Source of the DNA: Bin5 sp965221145
GTDB lineage: Bacteria; Chloroflexota; Anaerolineae; Caldilineales; Caldilineaceae
Direction of reading: 5' to 3'
DNA: 64,000 bases
Assembly: GCA_965221145.1 (NCBI GenBank)
Contig: OZ244877.1
Span: forward strand, 2,356,001-2,420,000
Shown: positions 42,198 to 53,064 of the stretch, in pieces
Layout of the letters: each line of letters starts with the position of its first letter
Numbering within the stretch: position 1 is the stretch's first letter
Position numbers and translations under genes: made by a program
The notes under the pieces: generated by a model
Database searches by the model: none
Told to the model about the DNA's origin: nothing
The model's input: the letters and a program-made list of their open reading frames with translations, nothing else

Positions 42198-43226
42198 TCA
42201 GACTAGCTGAAGCGGCTCCGATTTGCGCACCGGACAGGCCACTCTGCCTCCGTCTGTGATCTGCTCCAACGTGGGAACGGCCACGTCGCACTCGCCCGGC
42301 ACGATATAGGGACAGCGCGGGTGAAACGTGCAGCCGCCCGGCAGATTCAGGAGGCTGGGTATCTCGGCGCTGCGCAGTTCGATATGCACCTTCTTCTTTG
42401 CCAACTCCGGGTCTGCTTCTGGCACGGCCCCCAAAAGAGCCTGCGTATACGGATGGCGGGAGCTGGTGATCAGGCGGGGCGTCGGCCCTTCCTCGACGAT
42501 CCGCCCCAAATACATGACCGTAATGCGCCCTTCCCAGGCGAAATACTTGGCCAGCGCAAGGTCGTGCGTGATGAAGAGAAATGTGACGTCGAACTCGTCC
42601 TTCAGCCGGTAGAGCATATTTAGCAGACTGACCCGGATCGATACGTCCACCATCGAGACGGCCTCGTCGGCGACGATGAACTTCGGCTCGACCGTGAGCG
42701 CCCTGGCGACCGACACACGCTGACGCTGGCCGCCGCTCAACTGGTGCGGATACTTGTCGAGAAATTCGGCCACCGGCGTCAGGTCGACGATCTCCAGCAG
42801 TTCGGCAGCCCTCCGTTCCGCATCCCGCCGCTTGCCCCGTCTGCCGCCCCCGCTTACGGTATGCACGGCCCTCTGCGTCTGATGACGCAAGAGTGGTGTG
42901 GTGATCATCTGGCGCACGGTCTGGGTCGGATTCAGTGAGGCGTAAGGGTCCTGGTGAATGATCTGGACGGCGCGCCGGTACTGCTGGTAGTCGCCCCTCT
43001 CCATCGCCGTAATGTCCTGCCCCTGGTAGAGGATTTGTCCCTCGGAAGGCGGCAACAGACCGACCACCATGCGCCCCGTGGTGCTCTTGCCGCAGCCGCT
43101 CTCGCCCACCAGGCAAACGATTTCACCCGGCTCGATGCCAAGCGAAATCGAATCGACCGCGGTGACCTGATCGCGGCCCCTGCCGAAAAACTTGCTTACA
43201 TTTCTCAGTTCAATAATTGGCGCCAT
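42198..43226 (-). CDS. Peptide/nickel ABC transporter ATPase, DppF/OppF type
   Basis: The protein has 342 residues from ATG 43224-43226. The ABC cassette is complete: Walker A GESGCGKST, the signature LSGGQRQRVSVARAL, and Walker B KFIVADEAVSMVD, where the usual LDEPTSALD is changed to VADEAVSMVD. The C-terminal oligopeptide-transporter tail has the Cys cluster GCTFHPRCPYIVPGECD, which in relatives binds an iron-sulfur cluster. It couples ATP hydrolysis to import with its DppD-type partner. Confidence 0.9.
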   Translation of the reverse strand: MAPIIELRNVSKFFGRGRDQVTAVDSISLGIEPGEIVCLVGESGCGKSTTGRMVVGLLPPSEGQILYQGQDITAMERGDYQQYRRAVQIIHQDPYASLNPTQTVRQMITTPLLRHQTQRAVHTVSGGGRRGKRRDAERRAAELLEIVDLTPVAEFLDKYPHQLSGGQRQRVSVARALTVEPKFIVADEAVSMVDVSIRVSLLNMLYRLKDEFDVTFLFITHDLALAKYFAWEGRITVMYLGRIVEEGPTPRLITSSRHPYTQALLGAVPEADPELAKKKVHIELRSAEIPSLLNLPGGCTFHPRCPYIVPGECDVAVPTLEQITDGGRVACPVRKSEPLQLV

Positions 43227-43296
43227 GCAAAGCGGCCCCCAATGTGCCAAGCTGTTTCAAACGTTCACCACCGCTGTCTGCAACGCGGCGTCCTGA

Positions 43297-44367
43297 CTAT
43301 GCTCTCTTGCCGCGCAGCCCGTTGCGCTCGATGTCTTCCTGCACAGCATCCGTATGCCAGCAAGCGGAAAAGTGGTTGTCGCCCACACGCTCCAACGCAG
43401 GTTCTTCGCTACTGCAACGCTCGCTGGCGTAAGGGCAGCGGGGGTGGAACTTGCAACCGGTCGGCAAATTGATCAGATCGGGCGGCGAGCCGGGAATAGA
43501 AGAGAGTTCCTCGAAGCCGCCGGCCACTGTCGGCACAGCCCGGATCAGCCCCAAAGTGTAGGGATGGCGCGGGCGATAGAAGATGTCTTCGACCGGGCCG
43601 AGTTCCACCACCTGCCCGGCATACATGGTCGCCACTCTGTCCGCCAACTCGGCGGCGATGGCCAGATCATGCGAAATAAAGAGCATCGTGAAATGCAGGT
43701 CTTCCTTCAAGCGGCGCAACAGGTCGATGATCGTGCGCTGGGTAAGAATGTCCAGGGCGGTCGTCGGCTCGTCCAGAATCAGAATCTGCGGATCGAGCAG
43801 TAGCGCAATGGCGAGGAGCGTGCGCTGCCGCATCCCGCCGCTCAGTTCGTGGGCGTAGGCGTTGATGACCCGATCGGGGTCCAGCTGCACGAACTGCAAC
43901 AGTTCAATGAAGCGCTCTCGCACCTCCTGGCGGTTGTTCCAGCGGTGCGCTTTGGCGGTATCCCAGACCTGATCCCACACTTTGAGCACCGGATTGAAGG
44001 CGTTGAGCGCCGACTGGAAGACCATCGCGCAGTCGCGCCAGCGGAACTCGCGCAACGGGCCTTCTGCGAGCGCAAGCACGTCCAACTCGCGGCCGTCGCG
44101 GCGATAGATGATCTTGCCCGGGCTGACCTCCGCCGTTTCGACCAAAAGCCTTACGATCCCCAGCCCCAGCGTCGTCTTGCCGGAGCCGCTCTCGCCGATG
44201 AGGGCCAGGCTCTCGCCCGCCTCCAAGTCAAGCGTGACCCCGCGCACCGCCTGCACGCTGCCCTTGCGTGTGCGATAGCTGACATGAACGTTTTGCAGGC
44301 TCAGAGGCGGCTGGCTGCCGTTCTCCTCGACGCTCTGATGCCAAGAAAGTTCAGTGGTTTGGCTCAT
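43297..44367 (-). CDS. Peptide/nickel ABC transporter ATPase, DppD/OppD type
   Basis: The protein has 356 residues. Walker A is GESGSGKTT, the signature ELSGGMRQRTLLAIALL, and Walker B plus Glu LILDEPTTALD. The tail carries the Cys motif GCKFHPRCPYASERC typical of OppD/DppD. It lies 24 nt downstream of the permease C gene and upstream of the DppF-type gene. Together they form the ATPase heterodimer of the importer. Confidence 0.92.
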   Translation of the reverse strand: MSQTTELSWHQSVEENGSQPPLSLQNVHVSYRTRKGSVQAVRGVTLDLEAGESLALIGESGSGKTTLGLGIVRLLVETAEVSPGKIIYRRDGRELDVLALAEGPLREFRWRDCAMVFQSALNAFNPVLKVWDQVWDTAKAHRWNNRQEVRERFIELLQFVQLDPDRVINAYAHELSGGMRQRTLLAIALLLDPQILILDEPTTALDILTQRTIIDLLRRLKEDLHFTMLFISHDLAIAAELADRVATMYAGQVVELGPVEDIFYRPRHPYTLGLIRAVPTVAGGFEELSSIPGSPPDLINLPTGCKFHPRCPYASERCSSEEPALERVGDNHFSACWHTDAVQEDIERNGLRGKRA

Positions 44368-44391
44368 AGGCTTTGTAGTGCAGTTCGTCCC

Positions 44392-45300
44392 TTACTCGCT
44401 GGCTCGCAGCCGAGGATTGAATACCAGTTCCAGCGAGCGGGTCATAGAAATAATCGCCAGTTGCAGGATAGCGATGGCCACGATCGGCGCCATGATGTAC
44501 CAGACACTGTCCTTGTAGAAGATCGCGCCCCGCACCCACGCCAGCTGGATCATCACGCTCCAGTTGCCGGCGGAAATCGGCACAAGCCCCAGGAAGACAA
44601 GACCGGCCTGCTGGTAGACGGCAAAGGTCATCCCCAGCGCGAAGCTGACGACGATATAGGGCATCATGTTGGGAACCATCTCGCGCAGGACGATGTGCCA
44701 GATGCCCAGATCGAGCGCTTTGGCCGCCTCGATAAAGTCTCGCTGCTTGAGGGAGAGCGCCTGGGCCCGCAGCGCGCGTAAAAGGGTCGGCCAGTTCAAT
44801 AGGCCCATCAGGATGCCCAGAAATGTAAGGCTGTTGAGCGAAATGAAGGCGGCCAGCACGGCCAATAGGGGGAACTGGGGAATCGTCAGGATAGTATCGG
44901 TGACAGACATGATCGCGCTATCCACCCAGCCGCCGACGTAGCCGCTGAGCGTTCCGAACACCACGGCGATCACCGTTGAAATCAGAGCAGCCAGAAAGGC
45001 CACATAGATGACGTCCTTGCCGCCGTTGACAATCTGCGACCAGATGTCGCGGCCTTGGTGGTCCGTCCCCAACGGGTGCTCTGCGGTCGGCGTGATATAG
45101 ATCCTGTCGATCTTGGTTTTTGTGTCCAGTTCGATAAAGACCGGCCCCGCGTAAGAGAGCAGGAACATGGCCACGACCACAATGAATCCGATAAAGCCGA
45201 CCCGGTTGTAGGCCAGGAGACGCACGAACGTGCGCGTTCCCTTCCACGCGCTGACAAGGAGGCTGTCAGACTGTTCGCCTTCCATCAGTTCTGCTGCCAT
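44392..45300 (-). CDS. Peptide/nickel ABC transporter permease, DppC type
   Basis: The protein has 302 residues. An N-terminal cytoplasmic stretch precedes six membrane helices. The post-first-helix segment AEHPLGTDHQGRDIWSQIVNG is a DppC/OppC hallmark. The EAA loop RDFIEAAKALDLGIWHIVLR follows. It should form the channel together with the DppB-type protein encoded 60 nt upstream. Confidence 0.92.
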   Translation of the reverse strand: MAAELMEGEQSDSLLVSAWKGTRTFVRLLAYNRVGFIGFIVVVAMFLLSYAGPVFIELDTKTKIDRIYITPTAEHPLGTDHQGRDIWSQIVNGGKDVIYVAFLAALISTVIAVVFGTLSGYVGGWVDSAIMSVTDTILTIPQFPLLAVLAAFISLNSLTFLGILMGLLNWPTLLRALRAQALSLKQRDFIEAAKALDLGIWHIVLREMVPNMMPYIVVSFALGMTFAVYQQAGLVFLGLVPISAGNWSVMIQLAWVRGAIFYKDSVWYIMAPIVAIAILQLAIISMTRSLELVFNPRLRASE

Positions 45301-45360
45301 CTGGCTGCTCCTGGCCGCTGGGTGACGGAACTCAACGGGTTTGTCGTCATCATTTCTGGC

Positions 45361-46443
45361 TCAATTGTCTTGCAGCTTGATGCGGGGGTCGAGCCAGCCG
45401 TACAGGACGTCGGCGAAAAAGTTGGCAAAGATCACCGAGAAGGTGATGGTCAGAAAGATGCCCTGCATCAAAGTATAGTCGCGTTGATTGATCGCCTGCC
45501 CCAGCATCCGCCCGATGCCGCCATACTCGAATATCTGCTCCACCAGCAAGGAGCCGCCGACGACGAAACCGATGCGGATGGTCAAAATGGTAAAGAGCGG
45601 CAAGAGCGCATTTCTGCCGACGTATGCCGTGGTGATGCGCCACTCCTTCAGCCCGCGCGCCTTGGCTATGGTTACATAGTCTTCGCCCAGCGTGCTGATC
45701 GTATTGCTCTTCATGCTCAGCATCCAAAAGCCAATGCTTGTCAGTACATAGGTGGAGATCGGCAAGGCTCCGTGGAAGAGGGCATCGGCAAAAAAGGCCA
45801 AGTTGAAGCCAGGTTGCATGCCGGATGAGTAGGCGCCGCGCATGGCCGCGATCGGCAGGATTTTCCACTGTACGCCCAGCCAAACAACAATCAGTAGACC
45901 GATCAGAAAGTCCGGCACGGAACTTACGACTGAACTGAGCACGGTAAAGCCGTGATCGAGAAAACTGTCGCGGCGGTAGGCCATGATGACGCCCAGTAGG
46001 ACGCCGACCGTGAAGCTGATCAGCAGCCCCAGTCCCACGCTGAAGAGCGTCCAGGGCAGGAAACGCAGGATCACTTCGGTGACGGTCGTCCCGGGTGAGA
46101 GGACGGATTGCCCGAAGTTGCCCCGCGCCAGATTTTGCAGATAGGAAAAGTACTGAAGGATGACCGGCCGTTCCAGGTCGATGGCAAAGAGGGCGGCCGC
46201 CTGATCCCTGGCTTCGTGGACAGGCATTCCGTAGGTGACGATCAGTTGGTTGACGTAGATCTCAATCGGGTTGCCCGGCAGCAGCCGAACCAGGAAGAAG
46301 ATGATCGTAGTGACAATGAAGATCGTGGCCAGCGCGCGCAAAAACTTGCGGAAGAAATAGGAGCCCCAGACAGCGGCCAGGATGGAGAGCAGGCCGTCTG
46401 TGCGCCCTGTACTGACGTTCGCTACGTCAGCCGTTGTTGCCAT
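45361..46443 (-). CDS. Peptide/nickel ABC transporter permease, DppB type
   Basis: The protein has 360 residues. ATG 46441-46443 is chosen because GGGGGAG lies 7 nt upstream; the TTG 15 nt earlier is less likely. Membrane helices and the DppB features LARGNFGQSVLSPGTTV and the EAA-type loop DYVTIAKARGLKEWRITTAY are present. It is the first gene of the importer operon, behind the promoter at 46585-46612. Confidence 0.92.
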   Translation of the reverse strand: MATTADVANVSTGRTDGLLSILAAVWGSYFFRKFLRALATIFIVTTIIFFLVRLLPGNPIEIYVNQLIVTYGMPVHEARDQAAALFAIDLERPVILQYFSYLQNLARGNFGQSVLSPGTTVTEVILRFLPWTLFSVGLGLLISFTVGVLLGVIMAYRRDSFLDHGFTVLSSVVSSVPDFLIGLLIVVWLGVQWKILPIAAMRGAYSSGMQPGFNLAFFADALFHGALPISTYVLTSIGFWMLSMKSNTISTLGEDYVTIAKARGLKEWRITTAYVGRNALLPLFTILTIRIGFVVGGSLLVEQIFEYGGIGRMLGQAINQRDYTLMQGIFLTITFSVIFANFFADVLYGWLDPRIKLQDN

Positions 46444-46584
46444 ACGTTTCTCCCCCAATTTGAAGACTAAGTAATGGCTGGGACAGCGCGCGGCATACGT
46501 TCAGCGATGCAGAGGCGCATCGGTTGCAATGGGCACTATCCGGCCCCCGGGGGGTGAAGGCTATGTCAGACCATAGGCTTCGGC

Positions 46585-46612
46585 AGTATAGCACAAACTG
46601 GACGTTGGACAA
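46585..46612 (-). promoter_or_regulatory. Promoter of the dpp-type operon
   Basis: On the minus strand, TTGTCC (46612-46607) and TATACT (46590-46585) are spaced by 16 bp, about 140 bp upstream of the first permease ATG. Confidence 0.5.
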
Positions 46613-46745
46613 ATTTTGGAGAGTGCCGCCTAAATCAGGATTTGCGGGATCTGAGGATAAGCGGGATAGGGAGGAAGTAGCGGACGTGCAGGAAACTGGA
46701 TGACTTGCCACAGAGGCGCATCGTGGGAATCCTTGCATCCTGACA

Positions 46746-46787
46746 ATCCTGATTCGGACTGCGCGGTGCGGTTGTCTGAATCAGGAT
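46746..46787. repeat. Imperfect 14-bp inverted repeat (ATCCTGATTC type)
   Basis: The arms ATCCTGATTCGGAC and GTCTGAATCAGGAT differ from perfect pairing at one position, with a 14-nt loop. The same ATCCTGATTCAGAC arm occurs at 61255-61270 and a relative at 46632-46641, so it is a dispersed intergenic element. Confidence 0.5.
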
Positions 46788-46955
46788 ATGCGGGATTGGA
46801 CAGGTCAGGGGAAAGAATGCGGCGAAGGGGACCGAGGGGCTGGGTACGACGCGCCCCCCAATAGGGAAGCGCCGCGTTCTTAGGAACGTGCGAATCGAAC
46901 CTACATCGCATACAATACATTTCAACGACTTGACTTGCAGATGCGGAGAATCCCT

Positions 46956-49217
<2,262 letters not shown>

Positions 49218-49247
49218 GACTCTCTGTTCCCGCCTGTCTCCCCGAAT

Positions 49248-49580
49248 TTACACGTTCCAGGTTTCGTCGCAGTTGGAAACTGTGTAGACGATCATCTCTG
49301 CCGCGGCCTCGACCTGCGGCCATACCTCCTGGTGAATGTCGCGCGCCACCCACTCCTGGCGTAGTTCCTCGCTCTCCCAGAAGGAGATGACCTCGTGCGA
49401 GAAGGGCGGCCTGACCGCTCCCATCGCATCAAGTTCCTCCTGCGAAAACGGCGTCAGCAGCGCGGCGCGCAGAAAGCCCGGCTGCTGTTTCATCGCCTCC
49501 ATCCAGACATCCACGATAATCCGTTCAAGTTCGGCCTCTCCACCCTGCTTGGCGGAAAAGTATACATCAAGTGAAATCAT
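49248..49580 (-). CDS. Antibiotic biosynthesis monooxygenase-like (ABM) dimeric alpha/beta-barrel protein
   Basis: The protein has 110 residues, with AAGGAAGACAGG before the ATG. It opens with a strand (ISLDVYFSAKQG), then a helix with EAMKQQPGFLRAALLTPF, matching the ABM fold: a conserved PGF turn followed by a strand. HEVISFWESEELRQEW is the second characteristic block. Such proteins are cofactor-free oxygenases, haem-degrading enzymes or regulators. The role here is unknown. It is convergent with the malic enzyme gene. Confidence 0.75.
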   Translation of the reverse strand: MISLDVYFSAKQGGEAELERIIVDVWMEAMKQQPGFLRAALLTPFSQEELDAMGAVRPPFSHEVISFWESEELRQEWVARDIHQEVWPQVEAAAEMIVYTVSNCDETWNV

Positions 49581-49677
49581 CCTGTCTTCCTTCGATTGTG
49601 TGTGTGACCGTTTCCGGATGAGACGGCGTCCCTCTTGTCAATGCCAACAAACAGCCCATCCCAGTAAGTTTCTCGCC

Positions 49678-49745
49678 TACGCCCACGCAATACGAATTAC
49701 GCAATGCGGGGAATGACGGGTTCCCAAAGTGAACGCACATTAGAA
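49678..49745 (-). repeat. Dispersed intergenic repeat, copy 2
   Basis: On the minus strand it reads TGTGCGTTCACTTTGGGAAC and then ATTGCGTAATTCGTATTGCG, parallel to the copy at 6316-6380. It abuts the 3' end of the SMP-30 gene. Confidence 0.6.
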
Positions 49746-50627
49746 CGAGCGCCTGCCCGCCACATTGACACGCAGCCGATACAGTGATTTCCCGGCAGTG
49801 ACGAATAGGCTCTTCATATCGTCCTCGCCCCAACAGAAGTTGGCGCAGCCCTGCGGCATGTAGATGACGCCCAGACAGGTTGCGTCCGCGGCGAAGACGT
49901 GGATGCCGCCCGGCCCGGTCACGTAGAGATGGCCGCCGCCGTCGATCTTCATGCCGTCGGGCACGCCGTCGCGGTCGCCCGTCACCTCGGCCCACACGCG
50001 CCCGTTGCCCAACGCGCCGCTCTCGTCCACGTCGAAGACGCGCACGTGGCCGCGCATGGTGTCGTTGACAAAGAGTTGCGACTCGTCGAGCGCGAAGCAG
50101 AGGCCGTTGGGCTGATCGAAGTCGTCCACCAACAGCGTGAGCGCGCCGCTCTCCGGGTCCAGCCGGTATACCCCTTGGAACGCCAATTGCTGTTCACGCG
50201 GCAGGCCGTAGTACTCCATTCTGCCAAAGCTCGGATCGGTGAAGTAAATCGCGCCGTCGCGCTTGACGACAATATCGTTGGGGCTATTGAGTTCCTTGCC
50301 GCCGTAGTGGGTCGCCAGCACGGTGATCGAGCCGTCGGCCTCGGTGCGGGTGACGCGGCTGGTGGCGTGTTCGCAGGTGACGACGCGGCCGGCGGGATCG
50401 TAGGCGTTGCCATTGGCCATGTTGCTCGGAGTGCGCCATGTCTCGACGCTGCCGGCCGTCCGCCAACGGCGCATGATGTTGCCGGGCATGTCGCTGAAGA
50501 TCAGGTGCTTCTCGACATGGTTCCAGATCGGCCCCTCGGTGAAGTCGAAGCCGCTGCCGACCTCCTCGAACTGGAGGTCGTCGCCGACAACGGCGCGGAA
50601 TCTTTCGTCGCGAATTTCTACGTTCAT
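49740..50627 (-). CDS. SMP-30/gluconolactonase-family lactonase
   Basis: The protein has 295 residues, with GGAGAACCCC upstream. The six-bladed propeller signatures are FTEGPIWNHVEKHLIFSDMP (Ca-binding Glu), NSPNDIVVKRDGAIYFTDP (Asn/Asp), LLVDDFDQPNGLCFALDE, and VPDGMKIDGGGHLYV. These enzymes hydrolyse sugar lactones in a Ca2+/Zn2+-dependent way. It would follow the Gfo/GMC-type sugar oxidations encoded elsewhere in the window. Confidence 0.9.
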   Translation of the reverse strand: MNVEIRDERFRAVVGDDLQFEEVGSGFDFTEGPIWNHVEKHLIFSDMPGNIMRRWRTAGSVETWRTPSNMANGNAYDPAGRVVTCEHATSRVTRTEADGSITVLATHYGGKELNSPNDIVVKRDGAIYFTDPSFGRMEYYGLPREQQLAFQGVYRLDPESGALTLLVDDFDQPNGLCFALDESQLFVNDTMRGHVRVFDVDESGALGNGRVWAEVTGDRDGVPDGMKIDGGGHLYVTGPGGIHVFAADATCLGVIYMPQGCANFCWGEDDMKSLFVTAGKSLYRLRVNVAGRRSF

Positions 50628-50687
50628 GGGGTTCTCCGAGAGTGCTGGTTGGGAGTGAATCGGCGGGCGTGATGTCCACTATCCGTG

Positions 50688-51155
50688 TCATCCATATTTT
50701 CGCATGAAATATTGGAATGATCTGTTTTGGGAGCGAGCCGTTTCGAGATCAAACGACTGCAAGATCGCTTCCATGAATTGAATCCTTGTTTTGAATCTCC
50801 CCGGATTTAGCCTATCAAACTGTTCCTTGGTTATTTGGTCTGTGCTGCTGAAAGAAACCGAGATTCCAATCCGTTGGCAACTTGTGTCGCTGAGGCCTGC
50901 AAGATACCAACTCTCAATCTCTTTACACACAATCAGAACTTCGGTCGCAAAGAGAAGACTGGCGACCGCTCCAACATTTCCCTCTAAAGCCCTGAACGTG
51001 GAGAAGACTCTCTCCTTCCTGTCGGTCACGCAAGGGGACTCGTCCAGGTCTGCTACGAGGAGGGAATCGGCAAGCCCGTCGGTTTGCATGGCCCTAATGC
51101 TATTGAGGAAATCATTCACCTTCTCCTTTTTCTGCTGGCTATACGTCCAAAAATG
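50688..51155 (-). pseudogene. C-terminal part of a TOPRIM-type gene split by an IS66 element
   Basis: In frame from the insertion site the sequence reads TYSQQKKEKVNDFLNSIRAM, then LLVADLDESPCVTDRKE with the TOPRIM Asp-x-Asp, CKEIESWYLAGL, and an end at 50688. A GTG at 51119 could restart translation of 143 residues. Joined to the fragment at 52953-53062 after removing the element and one 8-bp duplication, it gives one uninterrupted frame of about 189 codons, directly downstream of the AAA ATPase gene. Confidence 0.85.
51148..51155. repeat. Target-site duplication, left copy
   Basis: CAAAAATG immediately precedes the left end of the IS66 element and is repeated exactly at its right end. Eight base pairs is the size IS66 elements generate. 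Confidence 0.9.
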
Positions 51156-52952
51156 GTAACTACTAAGGCATAGGATAAAGGGCCAGAGATCAAATAGAAT
51201 GCTAACAGGAAGCTAATGCGAAACCAATGGTAGGAGTGGTAGAATTGGGAATTATGAGCAACTCGTTGGCAGTAGATCGTGAGCAACTGAAGCGATTAGA
51301 CCAAGAGAGTCTGATCGAGTTGATTCTGGCATTGCGAGAGCAAGTGGCTGCGCAGCAGGTGTTGATCCAGGAATTGCAGGATCAGTTGGCGAAAGACAGT
51401 AACAATAGCGGCAAGCCACCCAGCAGCGATGGTCTGAAGAAGCGCAGAAGACAGAGTCTGCGTCAGTCGGGCCAGCGGCCGCGTGGGGGGCAACCTGGTC
51501 ACAAAGGGCAAACCTTGACGCAAGTGGCGGAACCGCATCATGTCATCCTTCATACGCTACAGGACTGCCCGCACTGCCAAACAGACCTGAAGGGGGTCGG
51601 CGCCAAGGGGCATGTGAAACGGCAGGTGTTCGACATGCCGCCGGTTGGCATCGAAGTCACAGAGCATCAGGCAGAGGTCAAGCAGTGTCCTGGCTGTGGC
51701 GCCCATGTGAAGGAGGCTTTTCCAGCCCACGTGACCCAACCGACCCAGTATGGCCCGCGTCTGAAAGCGCTCGCCTGCTACCTGTATGGCCAACAGTACA
51801 TCCCCTTGGCGCGTATCAAAGAGTTGCTGACCGCGCTCTACGGCGATGCGCCCTCGGAGGCGGTCATACTCGCCGCCGCCCGTCAACTTGTCAGCCGGAG
51901 CCAAGCGACTCTGGAACACATTCGCGCACAACTCATCGCTGACCCGGTCGTCCACTTCGATGAGAGTGGGTTGCGTGTCGAGGGGCGCTTGCAGTGGCTG
52001 CATGTGGCCAGCACAGCCAGGCTGACTTACTACCATGTCCATGGCAAACGAGGTCATGTCGGCATGCGAGACGCTGGCATCTTGCCCCGCTACCAGGGCG
52101 TTGCTCTGCATGACCACTGGGCCCCCTATCTCCAGTTTAGCGACTGCCAGCACGCTTTCTGCAACGTCCATCATCTGCGCGAGTTGCGCTTTGTGTTCGA
52201 GCAATACGGCCAAGCATGGGCTGAGAAGATGGCTCGTCTGTTATGCACCATCAAAGCCGAAGTCGCATCCACCCCAGAAGCGCACACTGTGTTACCCCCA
52301 GAGCGCTTGGCCTACTACGAGGCCGAGTACGATGCGCTCATTGCCCAAGGCTTGGCCGCTAACCCGCCGCCCAAGCCGACCCGACCCAGAGCACGCGGCC
52401 GCCCCAAACAAGCGCCGCCCAAAAACTTGCTCGACCGCCTGCACAAGCATAAATCTGGCGTCTTGGCCTTTATGTATGATTTCCGCATCCCCTTTGACAA
52501 CAACCAGGTCGAACGCGATGTGCGCATGATCAAGGTTCAACAGAAAGTCTCCGGTTCCTTCCGCACACAAGAGGGCGCCGATACCTTCTGTGCCATTCGT
52601 TCCTATATCTCAACCGCTCGCAAACACGGTCACAATGCCATTGATGCCATCTACAACGCATTTATTGACCAGCCATTCTTCCCTTCCACATACCAGGCTT
52701 AGTAGTTACCATCATCGTAGCAACTCAGCCTCGTCTGGGAGGTTGTTTGAAAAGGTACGGTCATCGGTCAAAAAGACCAATAATGACTGCCGGAAAGCGT
52801 GAATCCTCCATCTACACGCCATAATTCGCACCATTTGTGCCGTATTGACCCGAACCTGACCTTTTCAGACAGATTCCAAACACGATTCATTACACTTGGA
52901 TGACTTGGTTGCCCATTGAAAGGCGCACATTGGGTAATGGCTGAGTAGTTAC
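51156..52952 (+). mobile_element. IS66-family insertion sequence (transposase-only, ISBst12-like), 1797 bp
   Basis: The ends are GTAACTACTAAGGCAT (left) and, on the other strand, GTAACTACTCAGCCAT (right), 14 of 16 identical and starting with the GTAA typical of IS66. An 8-bp duplication CAAAAATG flanks it. It carries only a TnpC-type transposase; TnpA/TnpB helper genes are absent, as in the ISBst12 subgroup. About 250 bp at the right end (52703-52952) are non-coding. Confidence 0.92.
51254..52702 (+). CDS. tnpC: IS66 family transposase (TnpC type)
   Basis: The protein has 482 residues from ATG 51254; ATG 51227 in the same frame adds nine. An N-terminal leucine-rich coiled coil (LIELILALREQVAAQQVLIQ) precedes the SNNSGKPPSSDG linker. 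A zinc-finger block follows with CPHC and CPGCGAH. The DDE catalytic domain includes VVHFDESGLRV and HDHWAPYLQF, and the IS66 C-terminal signature NNQVERDVRMIKVQQKVSG. It should cut and join the element ends. It looks intact. Confidence 0.93.
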   Translation: MSNSLAVDREQLKRLDQESLIELILALREQVAAQQVLIQELQDQLAKDSNNSGKPPSSDGLKKRRRQSLRQSGQRPRGGQPGHKGQTLTQVAEPHHVILHTLQDCPHCQTDLKGVGAKGHVKRQVFDMPPVGIEVTEHQAEVKQCPGCGAHVKEAFPAHVTQPTQYGPRLKALACYLYGQQYIPLARIKELLTALYGDAPSEAVILAAARQLVSRSQATLEHIRAQLIADPVVHFDESGLRVEGRLQWLHVASTARLTYYHVHGKRGHVGMRDAGILPRYQGVALHDHWAPYLQFSDCQHAFCNVHHLRELRFVFEQYGQAWAEKMARLLCTIKAEVASTPEAHTVLPPERLAYYEAEYDALIAQGLAANPPPKPTRPRARGRPKQAPPKNLLDRLHKHKSGVLAFMYDFRIPFDNNQVERDVRMIKVQQKVSGSFRTQEGADTFCAIRSYISTARKHGHNAIDAIYNAFIDQPFFPSTYQA

Positions 52953-52960
52953 CAAAAATG
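52953..52960. repeat. Target-site duplication, right copy
   Basis: CAAAAATG follows the right terminal repeat directly and is identical to 51148-51155. Confidence 0.9.
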
Positions 52961-53062
52961 AACGTAGTCGTATTGTTCCGCAAAGATAGGCTCTATGACC
53001 CCTTCGAAAAACCTTACATCGTCGTATCCCTCCAGGAGAACATAGAGTATTCGATAGGCCAC
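52953..53062 (-). pseudogene. N-terminal part of the split TOPRIM-type gene
   Basis: From GTG 53060-53062, 3 nt after the AAA ATPase stop and behind CTGGGGG, the frame reads VAYRILYVLLEGYDDVRFFE (TOPRIM Glu in LLEG) and continues to DYVHFW. A TAA inside the element end follows. The remainder of the gene is at 50688-51155. Confidence 0.85.
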
Positions 53063-53064
53063 GA

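Larger units (their letters stand above)
46459..46934. other. Divergent intergenic region with promoter and repeats
   Basis: The 476 bp between the dpp-type operon and the malic enzyme gene hold the minus-strand promoter at 46585-46612 and a TACAAT box at 46911-46916 that may serve the plus-strand gene. They also hold AATCAGGAT/ATCCTGATT-type repeats at 46632-46660 and 46746-46787. No small gene is recognised. Confidence 0.5.
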
